The notes below the pieces were generated by a model. That model had not been told where the DNA came from, ran no database searches, and worked only from the letters and a program-made list of their open reading frames with translations. A stretch of DNA of 64,000 nucleotides from Hamiltosporidium tvaerminnensis. Taxonomy: Eukaryota; Microsporidia; Dubosqiidae. How positions within the stretch are numbered: the stretch's first letter is position 1; each line of letters starts with the position of its first letter. Where the stretch lies: assembly GCA_022605425.2 (NCBI GenBank), contig CM061246.1:1116001-1180000 (forward strand). The letters run 5' to 3'. Both the position numbers and the translations under genes were made by a program. Shown here piece after piece: positions 55,901-64,000 of this stretch.

Positions 55901-58350
55901 AACAGGGTGTTATCTTTACATAAAAGTATTTTTAAAATCTTTAAAGAAATTATAAGCGTTGTCTTATAAGAAGAAGGATTTGTGCCTAAAGATAACAGGG
56001 TGTAAGCATATGAAAGATTAAAAGGCATAGGTAAAGGGTTATTAAAGGCAAAAGTAATAACAGGGGTGTTATTTATAAGGGTAGTAGTTATAGGGGTGTT
56101 ATCACTGGTATTAGTAATATTAGGGTTATTAATAGGGGTGTTATCACTAGTATTAGTAATATTAGGGTTATTAATAGGGGTGTTATTATAAGTAGTAGTG
56201 TTATTCCCTTTTATAACAGTATAACACCCTTTTTCCCTTTCTAAGGCTTCTAACCCTTCTTTATCAATAAAATTAAATTTCCGTTCAATAACACCCTCTT
56301 CTAAATGTATTTGTTCAATCAATTCTTCAACTTCTTCTTTGAGAAATCTAAGTGTCTTATCATCAGTGATATACTCAATAACACCTGTATAATTAAAATT
56401 TGAAATTTTATTTTTTTCTGAAAAATAAAGAATCGTGAGAAAAGTAAGATGAGGTGGTTTTGGAGTTTTCTTAAGAATAAATGGAATTTTGATTTGTAAT
56501 TTAGAAGATGGATGTTGTAAGGAATCTGCCATTTTTACGAGAGCAGGTGTTTTTAAAAAAAAGAAGGTCATATTTTTAAGAAAATTATGTTTTAGAATAA
56601 ATATCCATACATCGTAAATTACAGGATAAAAGGGTTTGTAGGGTGGAATATATGGAAGGGTGTTAAGTAACTGAATAAGGATTTTGTCTCTTTTTTCTAG
56701 AAAAAAATTTAAAAAATCTAAAATGTGAAAATCTGTCTTGGTAGGTATATAAAGGGTGTTATTGAAAGGGGTGTCTGTAACGGGTAAATTATCTTTTTTT
56801 AAATTTTTAAAAACGTGGTAATAAAAGTTTAAAGGATATTCTGGTGGAAGACTGTTAAGAAAGGTGTATAAAGGAAAAGAAAATTCATTTTTTAAAAGGA
56901 AATTTGCGTAATATTCTGGTGAGGTTTGAGTTGTAAGTTTTAAAAAGAAATTATTTATTTCAGGGAAATGAAATGGCAGTGGTTTTAAAGAAATGAAGTA
57001 AAGAAAGTTTTGTGAGTAAAGATTTTTGTATTTCGTTAGAGAAGAAATATAAAAAAATGCTTTTCTGTAGATTGTGAAGAGATTCTGACTTGAAATGCAT
57101 AAAAGTAATTCTTCTTTTATATTTTCTGTTTTTATGCATTTTTTAGTAAAATTTTTATTTTTAAGTTTACTTTTTATGCATAAAGGAATCTCAAATTGTT
57201 TTTCATTTTTTTGAAAAATTTCTTCTTTTATTTCTTCCTTTGTTTTCTCATTTTCTTCAGAATTTTCACCATTTTTGGTTTCTTTTGATATTTCTTGCTT
57301 TAATTTCAAATTTAATTTTTCTTTAAATTCTTTGATAGTTTCATAGTCTTTGGCTTCTTTTTCTTCATCTGTTAAAATATTGTGGTTCTTTTTACATCCT
57401 TTATAAGTTTTATAATTATTTTCTTGTTCAGTAATAATAAAAAGATTGGTAATCCTATTAATTAGAGAATGTGCTTTTCTTTTGGCCATAAAAATTATAC
57501 AATCAGTGGTAAAAATTAAGTCTAAAACGTAAAGAAAGTCTTTAGGAGAAAGACATCCCATTGTATAAATAATACGATACTGTATTTCTATCATACTATC
57601 TTCTCCTATCATAAGATTATGTGAGAGTAATATATCTTTAATTTGATTAATACATGTGCCTTCTGTAAATGTATTTATTATAAAAGAATTAATAAAAATA
57701 AAAACGATATCTTTTTCCATAAAATTAGATGTGTTTAGTAACATAAGCATTTCATTATAAAGAGAGAAAGAGAATGAATATAAATGATGGTTAGTGATTG
57801 AAAGATCAAGTATTTTACGTGTTTCTAGATATTTAGCGATAAGAGAAAGTGTAAGTAAAAATGTATCAAGCATTGCATTCATTAATGGTTCATCATTTTG
57901 ATAATTAATGATTTCATTGAATGTAGAGGATTTAATTGTTGTAGAAAGAGTTTCTATTAATGAAGTAAATTCTTCGATGTGAAGAAAAGAATAATTTGAA
58001 ATAAAAATTTCTAAAAGAGCAGATTTTAAAGAATAGCAGAGGGGTGTGGTAAAAGACAATGTAAGAATATCATTGATGATTATTTCATAGAGATGTGTGT
58101 TAAGAAGAAGTGTAAAAGAATCCAAGAAAATTTGGTAGAGATTTTTATCTGTTGTTTGCAGCATTTGTGTGTCAGTCGTATAAAGAGTATTTTTTAACAA
58201 CAAAAAAAGGAAAAACGGGTCTTCATAAGTAAAGTGGTTTAAAGCTGATTTTAAATCATCTGTGGTTACTTTCTTGTTGAATCTGAAATTAATGGAGATT
58301 TTTTGGTTGTTTAAAGTTGATTTGTATTCTTTATATTCATCGAATTGCAT
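52921..58350 (-). CDS. STT4: Type III phosphatidylinositol 4-kinase alpha (Stt4/PI4KA)
   Basis: It makes PI4P from phosphatidylinositol at the plasma membrane. 1809 residues; the C-terminal lipid-kinase domain spans about 1495-1809. Marks: SHAKVPYMITLK, LIVKAGDDCRQDMLALQ with K1559 as the ATP lysine, FLYPYRVL and SECGLIEVVE, IKDRHNGNILID with catalytic D1666 and N1669, IHIDFGFMFETSPG with D1684, and the LTAEIFMLMGG activation segment. The end WIYDKYQEVTNNIAF matches the PI4KA C-terminus and differs from Tor/ATM-type FATC. The large N-terminal alpha-solenoid is weakly conserved. Inserted low-complexity blocks carry NNTP (about 716-770) and GVN repeats (about 913-1013 and 1396-1495). These are AACACCC minisatellite in coding form. 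Residues about 330-400 are Lys/Glu-rich. The ATG is preceded by CCACCCCA. Confidence 0.92.
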   Translation of the reverse strand: MQFDEYKEYKSTLNNQKISINFRFNKKVTTDDLKSALNHFTYEDPFFLFLLLKNTLYTTDTQMLQTTDKNLYQIFLDSFTLLLNTHLYEIIINDILTLSFTTPLCYSLKSALLEIFISNYSFLHIEEFTSLIETLSTTIKSSTFNEIINYQNDEPLMNAMLDTFLLTLSLIAKYLETRKILDLSITNHHLYSFSFSLYNEMLMLLNTSNFMEKDIVFIFINSFIINTFTEGTCINQIKDILLSHNLMIGEDSMIEIQYRIIYTMGCLSPKDFLYVLDLIFTTDCIIFMAKRKAHSLINRITNLFIITEQENNYKTYKGCKKNHNILTDEEKEAKDYETIKEFKEKLNLKLKQEISKETKNGENSEENEKTKEEIKEEIFQKNEKQFEIPLCIKSKLKNKNFTKKCIKTENIKEELLLCISSQNLFTIYRKAFFYISSLTKYKNLYSQNFLYFISLKPLPFHFPEINNFFLKLTTQTSPEYYANFLLKNEFSFPLYTFLNSLPPEYPLNFYYHVFKNLKKDNLPVTDTPFNNTLYIPTKTDFHILDFLNFFLEKRDKILIQLLNTLPYIPPYKPFYPVIYDVWIFILKHNFLKNMTFFFLKTPALVKMADSLQHPSSKLQIKIPFILKKTPKPPHLTFLTILYFSEKNKISNFNYTGVIEYITDDKTLRFLKEEVEELIEQIHLEEGVIERKFNFIDKEGLEALEREKGCYTVIKGNNTTTYNNTPINNPNITNTSDNTPINNPNITNTSDNTPITTTLINNTPVITFAFNNPLPMPFNLSYAYTLLSLGTNPSSYKTTLIISLKILKILLCKDNTLLYNIKLHIYFSEIFKTLKARNQFKDTEDVFISYLSFYKTILSEISGNSPIFYNYIVLFIADITLFGKDYLTLGFTSFKDLYSYVEITMKKIEDFSNEVCELRGVKDSRYVLEGVKYRFCNLKGVKDSRYVLEGVKDCRDVLEGVNNYKDIQQGVNNYKDEQQGVNNYKDIQLGVNNYKDIQQGVNNITNQQQGVNYSIDVTSDIFFLIDVVYLNLYNSNTLLSVIQLLKTLLATTFNYKTLYVLVRICNTLYLPKSIVLPYLKRVLRVDVDFKIDPVIFRKLSIETEGFFKFFFDNICVITGESITNNNTPYNNTSSLWYNRYSGYKGVNTSNRIIESITLDNWYSYYKRYPLNINLPMTNNKTPLITNIDFEASLKHTVNNNTLDDKDLTLIYNMYRRKGVISFIRNNSKIFNYLNYSIFVDNSMSVMDCITVIYRSLNREHIKIALEVLKTKQNIRFYIPQLIQVLRREEVRCDVFILLIHLSNNNILCHELLLNLKCNISEENGNKKNLRGVHTNKSNVFKKCMDDLILGIGEKEVLLYEKQVKFYKNLNSISFNARNEENKKEFINKELEKIEIGGVNEEVWDIKGVSYKDMLEGVKDMGSKEEGVNERGSKQQGVTYKDILEGVNDMVTKEEGVSYKDSSINGVNKEDMLEGVNKGDTKQRGVNNVPNIQQGVSIQGLYYCFGTEEIIDIVKGSGRVLQSHAKVPYMITLKCINKGGVSNDGVIKTPCSYIYKRLIVKAGDDCRQDMLALQLIQIFKDIFKKNNLDIFLYPYRVLCTDSECGLIEVVENAITRDQIGREKINSLVDYFELKFGFKEGERYSKALYNFVSSLVGYSLVVYFLNIKDRHNGNILIDDDGFMIHIDFGFMFETSPGNLSIELPLKLTAEIFMLMGGYDGVAFKFYREMMVKGFVALRRSSKEIMYAVDCFKESGLDCYRKGAVDNFYSRFMFDVGDNEIKENVEKMINGSCKKFRTWIYDKYQEVTNNIAF
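53690..54160 (-). repeat. GVN-coding minisatellite inside STT4, block 3
   Basis: On the plus strand the core TTAACACCC recurs with spacers such as TCTTTAC or TCTAACATATCC. On the coding strand this reads GVN/GVS/GVT every 9-13 residues (KEEGVN, QQGVT, LEGVN). It lies directly before the kinase domain and one core sits within its first part. Confidence 0.85.
55310..55610 (-). repeat. GVN-coding minisatellite inside STT4, block 2
   Basis: Nearly regular 30-bp units (TTAACACCCTGTTGTATATC plus TTTATAGTTA) encode QQGVNNYKDI repeats, then diverge to LEGVKDSRYV units. It is the most homogeneous block in the gene, so probably the most recently expanded. Confidence 0.9.
56040..56200 (-). repeat. NTP-coding minisatellite inside STT4, block 1
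   Basis: Here the core lies in the other orientation (plus strand GGGGTGTTAT), so the coding strand reads AATAACACCCC and gives NNTP. A unit encoding INNPNITNTSDNTP is duplicated. Confidence 0.85.
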
Positions 58351-59204
58351 TGGGGTGGCTAATTTGGTTGCATTTGTATTTTTAAGGCGTAAAAATTTTA
58401 TAATTTTTTGATGAGTTTAAGTTGAAGCGTGAAGATAATAATAATACAAAAAATATTAGAAAATAATTTGAAAATTAAATTTTTAACGAAAAACAAATAT
58501 TTTTTAAAGAAGAACGAGATATGCACAAAATATGAGTTGATAGTTAAGGAAATCAATATTTATGAATCGAAAAACATTTAATTGTCAAAACGATATGTCT
58601 TAGAATAAATAATTATAGTAAAAGTAAATTTTAAAGTGTAAGGAATATAAAATATTTTCTTTGTTTTAATATTATTGAATTAAGTGCCTATTTGTACCTG
58701 CGAGAATAATATGTTCTGTTTAAATTTTTATTATTGTTTTTTGTATGTTAATTAACCCGAGACTAACCTGTTTAATATTTGTATTAAACCAAGTAGCTAA
58801 TTATTAACGGTTATTTACAATGATTTTGTAGATTTTTGTGTTCTTGTAAATAATTAATGTATATATACAGGTATTTTCTACAAAATATTGAACGTATAAA
58901 TTGTCTTTAATATTTTTTCAATTAAAATTAAAATCTTATTCAAGAGAAATATTGAACCTTTTTAAATTTTCGAGACTCAAACCTTTAATTTGAATAAGAA
59001 AACATAAACCCTCTATAACGGTTTTACTACGAACGATAAAAATTACAGTACTAAAGATTTTGTCTATGAAGATAATTCAAAACAGGATAGTAAAATTTAA
59101 ATGATGAGACTTGTTTCGGTCTTGTAGTTTTTTCGATATGAACAATTTGAGGAATCGAATGATTATAAAGTTACTCGAATAAGTTTATTTTATTTAATCT
59201 TGCT
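58351..59204. other. Intergenic, STT4 5' flank
   Basis: AT-rich sequence with no ORF. The STT4 promoter must lie at the left edge; the only GC patch is the AGCCACCCCA directly before the ATG (minus strand). Confidence 0.45.
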
Positions 59205-59883
59205 ATAAGTATTTCGGTTTGTTGTATAAAAATGACATGTGTTGTATTGTTTTTGTGACTCTAACGCAGTTCTAGGTTTGTAAACAAAATTGCATTGTTA
59301 TGCTCATCAGTATATCTTTAGATACCTACATCTCAAAGCCTTTTATCTAAAACATATTTAAAATTCTTTAATGATGAAGCGGTTATCTAAAGTTCGTTAA
59401 TATCAGTTGTCTGAAGCCCGATCGTGGGTTTAATCTCACTCTAGGTTTCAAGACTACGTACATTTCTACTTACGTTAAAGTTTATGAATCGAATAAGTTT
59501 TCGCTAAGATATATTTCAGCAACTAGCCTTGAGTCCATCGAGACTGTGCAATATTATCCTGATGGCTATAACTTGCTACATAGCTTTTTTGGTCTTTCAA
59601 GAGTTTTATATATAACATGGGCGCTGAGTCTTGTTTTTCGAGTGAGTATGGCTAGGTTTCTAGTTTTTTTATTGGTAAACACCACATTTATAATTGTGGT
59701 TTTGGACCAATTTATTATTTCTTTTTTACTATTTTATAGACTTCTTCCTTATATGCGAATTCCCATGGAAAAACGGAAATTGATGTGATTTTTCTCCGCT
59801 AAAAACCCAATCAAAAATATTCTGTTTGAATCTACCTAATGATCACTAGAAAAAAGTGTTTTATTCAATTATCTTTTTTCCAT
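59205..59883 (-). mobile_element. Family A retroposon, old copy A6
   Basis: Ordered blocks of family A are recognisable in reverse: GTGTTGTATTG, AACGCAGTTCTAGGTTTG, AGATACCTACATCTCAAAGCC, AGATATATTTCAGCAA, CTTGCTACATAGCTTTT, GAGTATGGCTAGGTTTC and CCCATGG. It is highly diverged and the short frame is destroyed. Confidence 0.65.
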
Positions 59884-60757
59884 TAAACATAATAGATAAA
59901 TAATATTTACACATACATATTTAAATGTTTTTGAACATTATCATGTTATATAGTTGTTTCTCTTTCCTACTAGACTAATGCAGCATGGTTTTAAAAACTT
60001 AATTTTATTCTTATAGTTATTCATAAATTAGATTTTTTATGTCTCTCTTTTTTTTTAATAATCAAAAATTTAATACCTGTTCCTGTTAAAAATAATTCCA
60101 TGTTCGACTTCTAATCATATTAATCAAATTTTTTGAATATTTTTATTTTATTTATATTTAATAGCTCGCTCCTTCCCTACGGATAGAACACAATCATCCA
60201 ATGATGAATCATAGCTTCGCTAAGTTCTAGGTGTTCTAAAGACAATTTTCTTTTGATTGGTTAGGTTGTCAACCTCATAATTTTTATTTTATGCAAAATA
60301 ATAATTTCTAATAAAAGTCTTTTTTACTCTAAGGATTCGGATTTTCTAGCTTTTTTTATCAATCAAAAGATATTAAATCCAACTTTACACAAGATAATAT
60401 GGTTCTGGGAATAGCAATAGCTTTTGTTTGTAGTTATCAACTGGCTTATTTGATAGAGTTCAAAAATAATATGAATCAAACATCTTTGAAATTTCTTTGT
60501 GTTAGTATTAATGCTGGTTCCAAAAATAATTAATTCTTCAATTAAAAAAAACTTTTTTAATCTTATTTTAATCGTTACATAAATGAATTTTACTCGAATT
60601 ATTTCGCTTTTGCTTATCAAAAAAATAATATATTTTAAAATATATATCTTCGAGGCAAATTAATATCTAATATAGTAATATTTTAGTTCGTTTAAAACAT
60701 CTTAACTCAAAAGAAATATATAGTTATAATTAAATAAAAAACAATTAAATATTAATT
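59884..60757. other. Intergenic, possible repeat debris
   Basis: A patch of more balanced composition at about 60160-60330 and a minus-strand frame at 60363-60620 (85 aa, isoleucine-rich) may be decayed element sequence. I cannot assign either. Confidence 0.35.
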
Positions 60758-61138
60758 TTATTCAAAATAGTTAAATTTTACACCCGAAAATGGTTTTATA
60801 TGTTTTCTTCTTATATGTGATATTAAACACCGCTTATAAACATATCTGATTTTACAATATTTGCATAAAAACCTATCATCATCATATGATATCGGAATAT
60901 AACTTAAATTAGTAAAGATGGGTATAAAGTGTTCCTTTGATTCAGTGTAGATTATTTCAGTGTTTTTACTTTTAAATCTTAGTAAGTTTTTTGATTGTAT
61001 TAAGGAATCATATTTCATAGGCTTTTCAATATTCTCCTGAGCATACTTCTCATAAGATGGTTCCAATCGGTGTATTTTAGATATAAAATATACAAAGAGA
61101 GATAAATCTTCTTTGTAATCAGTTTTATCATTTATCAT
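60758..61138 (-). CDS. Small protein with a single C2H2 zinc finger
   Basis: From the first in-frame ATG (61138) the product is 126 residues. The C-terminus holds one classical finger: FLCKYCKIRYVY then LISHIRRKH, spacing C-x2-C-x12-H-x4-H. The N-terminal two thirds (DKTDYKEDLSLFVYFISK and so on) matches no domain I know. A single finger can bind RNA, DNA or protein, so function is open. The frame extends upstream to 61189 without an ATG. Family A copy A5 sits about 200 bp upstream, close to or in its promoter. Confidence 0.55.
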   Translation of the reverse strand: MINDKTDYKEDLSLFVYFISKIHRLEPSYEKYAQENIEKPMKYDSLIQSKNLLRFKSKNTEIIYTESKEHFIPIFTNLSYIPISYDDDRFLCKYCKIRYVYKRCLISHIRRKHIKPFSGVKFNYFE

Positions 61139-61346
61139 GGATTTATATTTTTTCCTTAATATATTGATTAAAAATTTATAAATTGACAAATAGGGTAAAT
61201 ATTTGATATCTATTTTCTCTTTCTATATTATAAATTTAAATTAAAAATATTCAAATTAGAAGAATATGTTGGATTTTTTTCTATGTAGACATAATGAGAA
61301 AATATGAACTCGCCAATACTTTTCATTTATTTCTTGAAAAATCACT

Positions 61347-62069
61347 TTATTTAAAAGTATCACATCTTTTTTAAAGCAGTGGCAGGTGTTATATTTGTTT
61401 TCACGAAATTAACGCAGTTCTAGGTTTAACATAAATGACAGCTACCCCAACACTCCATCAGTAACCCCTGCGATACCTACGTCCAGAAGCCTTTCATTTA
61501 CCAAATGTGTAGAACCTAATTAATAGGCGAGGCAGTTACCCAGAGTTCGTTAATGTCCGTTGCATGGAGTGTGATCGAAGGCCGAAGCCCCCCTGGGCTC
61601 CCCCAAGACTATGCAGCATTCCCACTTACTCTGCACTTTCTAAACCCAATAAACTTCTAGCTAAGATATATTTCAGAGAATTACATGGGGTCCACCTAGA
61701 CAGTGCAATGTCATACCAACAGGTATAACCTGCTACTTAGCTCTCTCGGCTTTAAATGGTTTTTTGTTTTATATCTCCCAGGCGCTAAGTCTTCTAACCC
61801 GAGTGAGCAAGGCTAGGTTTCCATGCTTTTACATGGCAATTACCTACATGTTCAGCTGCGGTCTGCAATCTGGTACATAAAAAACTACAAATAAATTTGT
61901 AGAAAAAGTTTCTCCATTTCTTAGACCTCTCCTCCTCATAACAACTCCCATGGAACAACAGAAGGTGTAGTGTGGTTTTATTCCCACCAAAAATCCAAAC
62001 AATGATCTCACACCAGTTTCACACTCATTGCCAAGCAGAAAGTTTTTTATGTGGTTATCCTCCCTCCAC
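61347..62069 (-). mobile_element. Family A retroposon, copy A5
   Basis: Full-length copy, very similar to A1 and A3. One base is missing in GTACCAG compared with GTAACCAG, which shifts the conserved short frame. It begins about 50 bp after the stop of the LINE endonuclease ORF on the same strand. CTTTTCAT occurs at 61321-61328 and 62072-62079 and may be a duplication, but the left copy is 18 bp away from the element end. Confidence 0.85.
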
Positions 62070-62120
62070 TGCTTTTCATGTAATTATTTAATAAAATTCT
62101 GGGTTAACAAATTTTTCTTT

Positions 62121-64000
62121 TTAAATAATTTTTTCCACCATTTCAACCACTTCTATCTCTTCCTCCAACTCCAACTCTTCATTTGTATTAGTTGTTGGTT
62201 CCTTTGCTGTGGTTATGCCATCCAAAATAAGGGGTAAAATATTTTTTGTATTTTCCGTTTTAACATCATCTTCCTCGTTGTCTACTTGCTTTAAAGGGGG
62301 TATTGGTTGTTTATGCATCTCAGCTCCTAAGATAACACTTAATGATGCTCTCTCCCAGCTCTCCTCGGCATTTGGACCAGACTCAAGTCTTCTTCGTCGA
62401 TCAAAAGAAATTGTTTCGACTGTCTTCTTGAGTACTATGGATTGTATATATCCCTCTACATTCATAGGTATTTGCAGTCTCTTAACATACGTCTTATGGT
62501 ATTTTGTCACAATACCGTCCCAGGTCATCACATAAGGAATTATCTCTACGTTGCATTTATAAATAAGACCTAACTCATTTGCTAATAGGTCATACTTCCT
62601 AAGCTTCTCTGTTTCAACTATTTGAAGAGAGTCTTGAGATGTGATTCCTACTTCAATGAGGGTTATCCTATTCTGTTTCTTGTCCAAAATAAATATATCT
62701 GGTCTGTTACACCGGATCTTGACATCAGTTTTTATTCAGGTGTCCACTCTTATCTCTGCATATTCGTTATCAAGAATTTCTTGAACTGAGTGGCTTCTAT
62801 TCGTTTCGAAGACTTAAACTTATATTTATTCAGCAAGAGTAAATGTATACATCGTACCACTTCATTATGTCGTCTAGTATAGTCATGACCAAGCATTTTT
62901 TCACATCTCGTTGCTAAGTGATCAACAGTTTTCCTAGACTGGTTGCAGTGTTGACACATACCTTCTGCACCCCAGAAAACATTTCTATCCTGGATATAAC
63001 AGAACACTGCTTCATCACGTGGTCTTACACTTCCTTTCTTTAACCATCTTGAGGATTCATTTACACTTACCAGCTCGTTATTTCTAGCGCTATATAACTT
63101 TGAATGTAGTTTTCGGTTTTTGATTTCGTTATATAGGTTAGCTAGTTGAGCTTCTTCCAATTTCTTTTTTGTGACATCCTCTTCCAACCCGTATTTTATT
63201 TTTAAAAGTTTTTAATTAGTGAAAGGTGGGTTTTATTATTATTCTCAACCTTTAGGATTGCTGCTCTTCTGGTCGATGTATCTTTATGTTTTTCCAGACA
63301 ATCCAAGAGTTGCAAAAGCCTATGTTCGCTTTTGAACTCGACACTATGTAAACTTCTTCCAAGTTCTTTACGTGGAAGGTACAGACGCTCTTTAAATCCT
63401 GGGCGAAGATGTATCTTGTTCTTTACTAAAACTGCACGCACCGCCTCATCTAACTTAGAGAAGTCAGCCGGTTCAAGTCGGAGTACACCTATATGATAGT
63501 TTAGTAAAGAAATTGCATGTTGATTAATGGCTTAAAATAAATTTCTTGCATTTAATCTCGTGCGACAAAGTCTTTCTACTCGTGCTATAAGTTTGGTCTG
63601 TACTTCCTCAAACGACTTACTTGTTGGAATTCTTCTGCTATCTTCTATAATTCCAAGGTATTTATAAACACCTATTCCTTAAAGAAGAGTAGCAGTATCT
63701 TCACAACATGGATCATTAGTGGTTGACTTCTCTTTGTTAATCTCCAATCCTATATTATTCATAAACTTTTTAACCTCCTCTGTCATTTCTTCCAATGTTT
63801 GTCCATCTTCGGCAAGGAGCTTAAGATCATCAATAAACAAGAGATGATTAGTCGCTGTGATTCTGCATCTGTCTTTATTGTCACTTTTGTGTATTTCTCA
63901 TTAAGCTTTCGGCTCAATGGATCCATACACAACACAAACAATAATGGTGACAAACTATCTCCTTGCAGCATCCCTCTATCAATCTTCTTACTCATGATTT
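62121..64000 (-). mobile_element. R4/Dong-like non-LTR retrotransposon, 3' part, frameshifted
   Basis: Reading the minus strand from the window edge: RT motif GMLQGDSLSPLLF (near 63960), then after a one-base shift LLFIDDLKLLAEDG as the YxDD-type box (near 63850), KYLGIIEDS (near 63660), NQHAISLLNYHIGVLRLEP (near 63500), and a thumb segment (63202-63441). Next is a CCHC-type finger CQHCNQSRKTVDH plus TRC (C-x2-C-x8-H-x4-C, near 62940) within 62750-63187, and finally a restriction-like endonuclease (62121-62687 and just upstream) with DKKQNRITLIEVGIT carrying the catalytic Glu of the PD-(D/E)xK core. This order is that of RLE-type elements (R4/R2 side) and not APE-type LINEs. Several stops and shifts show it is dead. 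The 5' part is outside the window. Confidence 0.88.

Noticed and set aside
52921-58350. Tor or ATM/Tel1-type protein kinase
   Set aside because: The C-terminus ends like PI4KA (YDKYQEVTNNIAF) with no FATC domain, and the VKAGDDCRQDMLALQ and SECGLIEVVE segments fit PI 4-kinase alpha.
62028-62535. Plus-strand frames at 62028-62237 and 62209-62535
   Set aside because: They are antisense to the LINE endonuclease region and family A head, with no features of their own.

Overview
The window reads as a gene-poor, very AT-rich stretch of a microsporidian genome. Reasons: short, intron-free versions of conserved eukaryotic proteins (AP endonuclease, GNA1, forkhead factor, SWD2/WDR82, PI 4-kinase STT4, a Sel1-repeat protein), an elongator tRNA-Met, and secreted kinase-like, LRR and small cysteine proteins without clear homologues. 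The peptide repeats GVNN and NNTP inside STT4, and the matching AACACCC minisatellites between genes, remind me of Hamiltosporidium; that genus assignment is an inference from memory, not a search result.

Layout. 1-8.2 kb: old transposon debris, one nearly intact 728-bp retroposon (family A) with a perfect 15-bp target-site duplication, and a fossil LINE. 8.3-12.8 kb: a gene cluster with apn1 (-), gna1 (+), a 30-bp AACACCC minisatellite and a forkhead gene (+). 12.8-28 kb: repeat-dominated, with an integrase-bearing element relic, a degraded R4-like LINE, family A and B copies, three members of a small four-cysteine protein family, and several tandem arrays. 28.1-30.9 kb: the Sel1-repeat gene, a TCTTC microsatellite and tRNA-Met. 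31.4-39.3 kb: another family A copy, a transmembrane kinase-like gene with a signal peptide, and SWD2, whose 5' flank is a LINE fragment. 39.6-52.9 kb: a second integrase relic, a predicted secreted LRR protein, and a dead second copy of the kinase gene. 52.9-58.4 kb: STT4. 58.4-64 kb: more family A copies, a small C2H2 protein, and an R4-like non-LTR retrotransposon with a restriction-like endonuclease domain that runs off the window edge.

The housekeeping genes cover base-excision repair (apn1), UDP-GlcNAc and so chitin precursor supply (gna1), transcription (forkhead, SWD2) and phosphoinositide signalling (STT4). No operon-like functional unit is visible. The most unusual content is (i) a kinase-like family predicted to face the ER lumen or cell exterior, with mosaic identity between a live and a dead copy; (ii) a small four-cysteine protein family scattered among repeats; (iii) the AACACCC minisatellite found both between genes and in frame, in both orientations, inside STT4; and (iv) retroposon families A and B, which share a 5' head.
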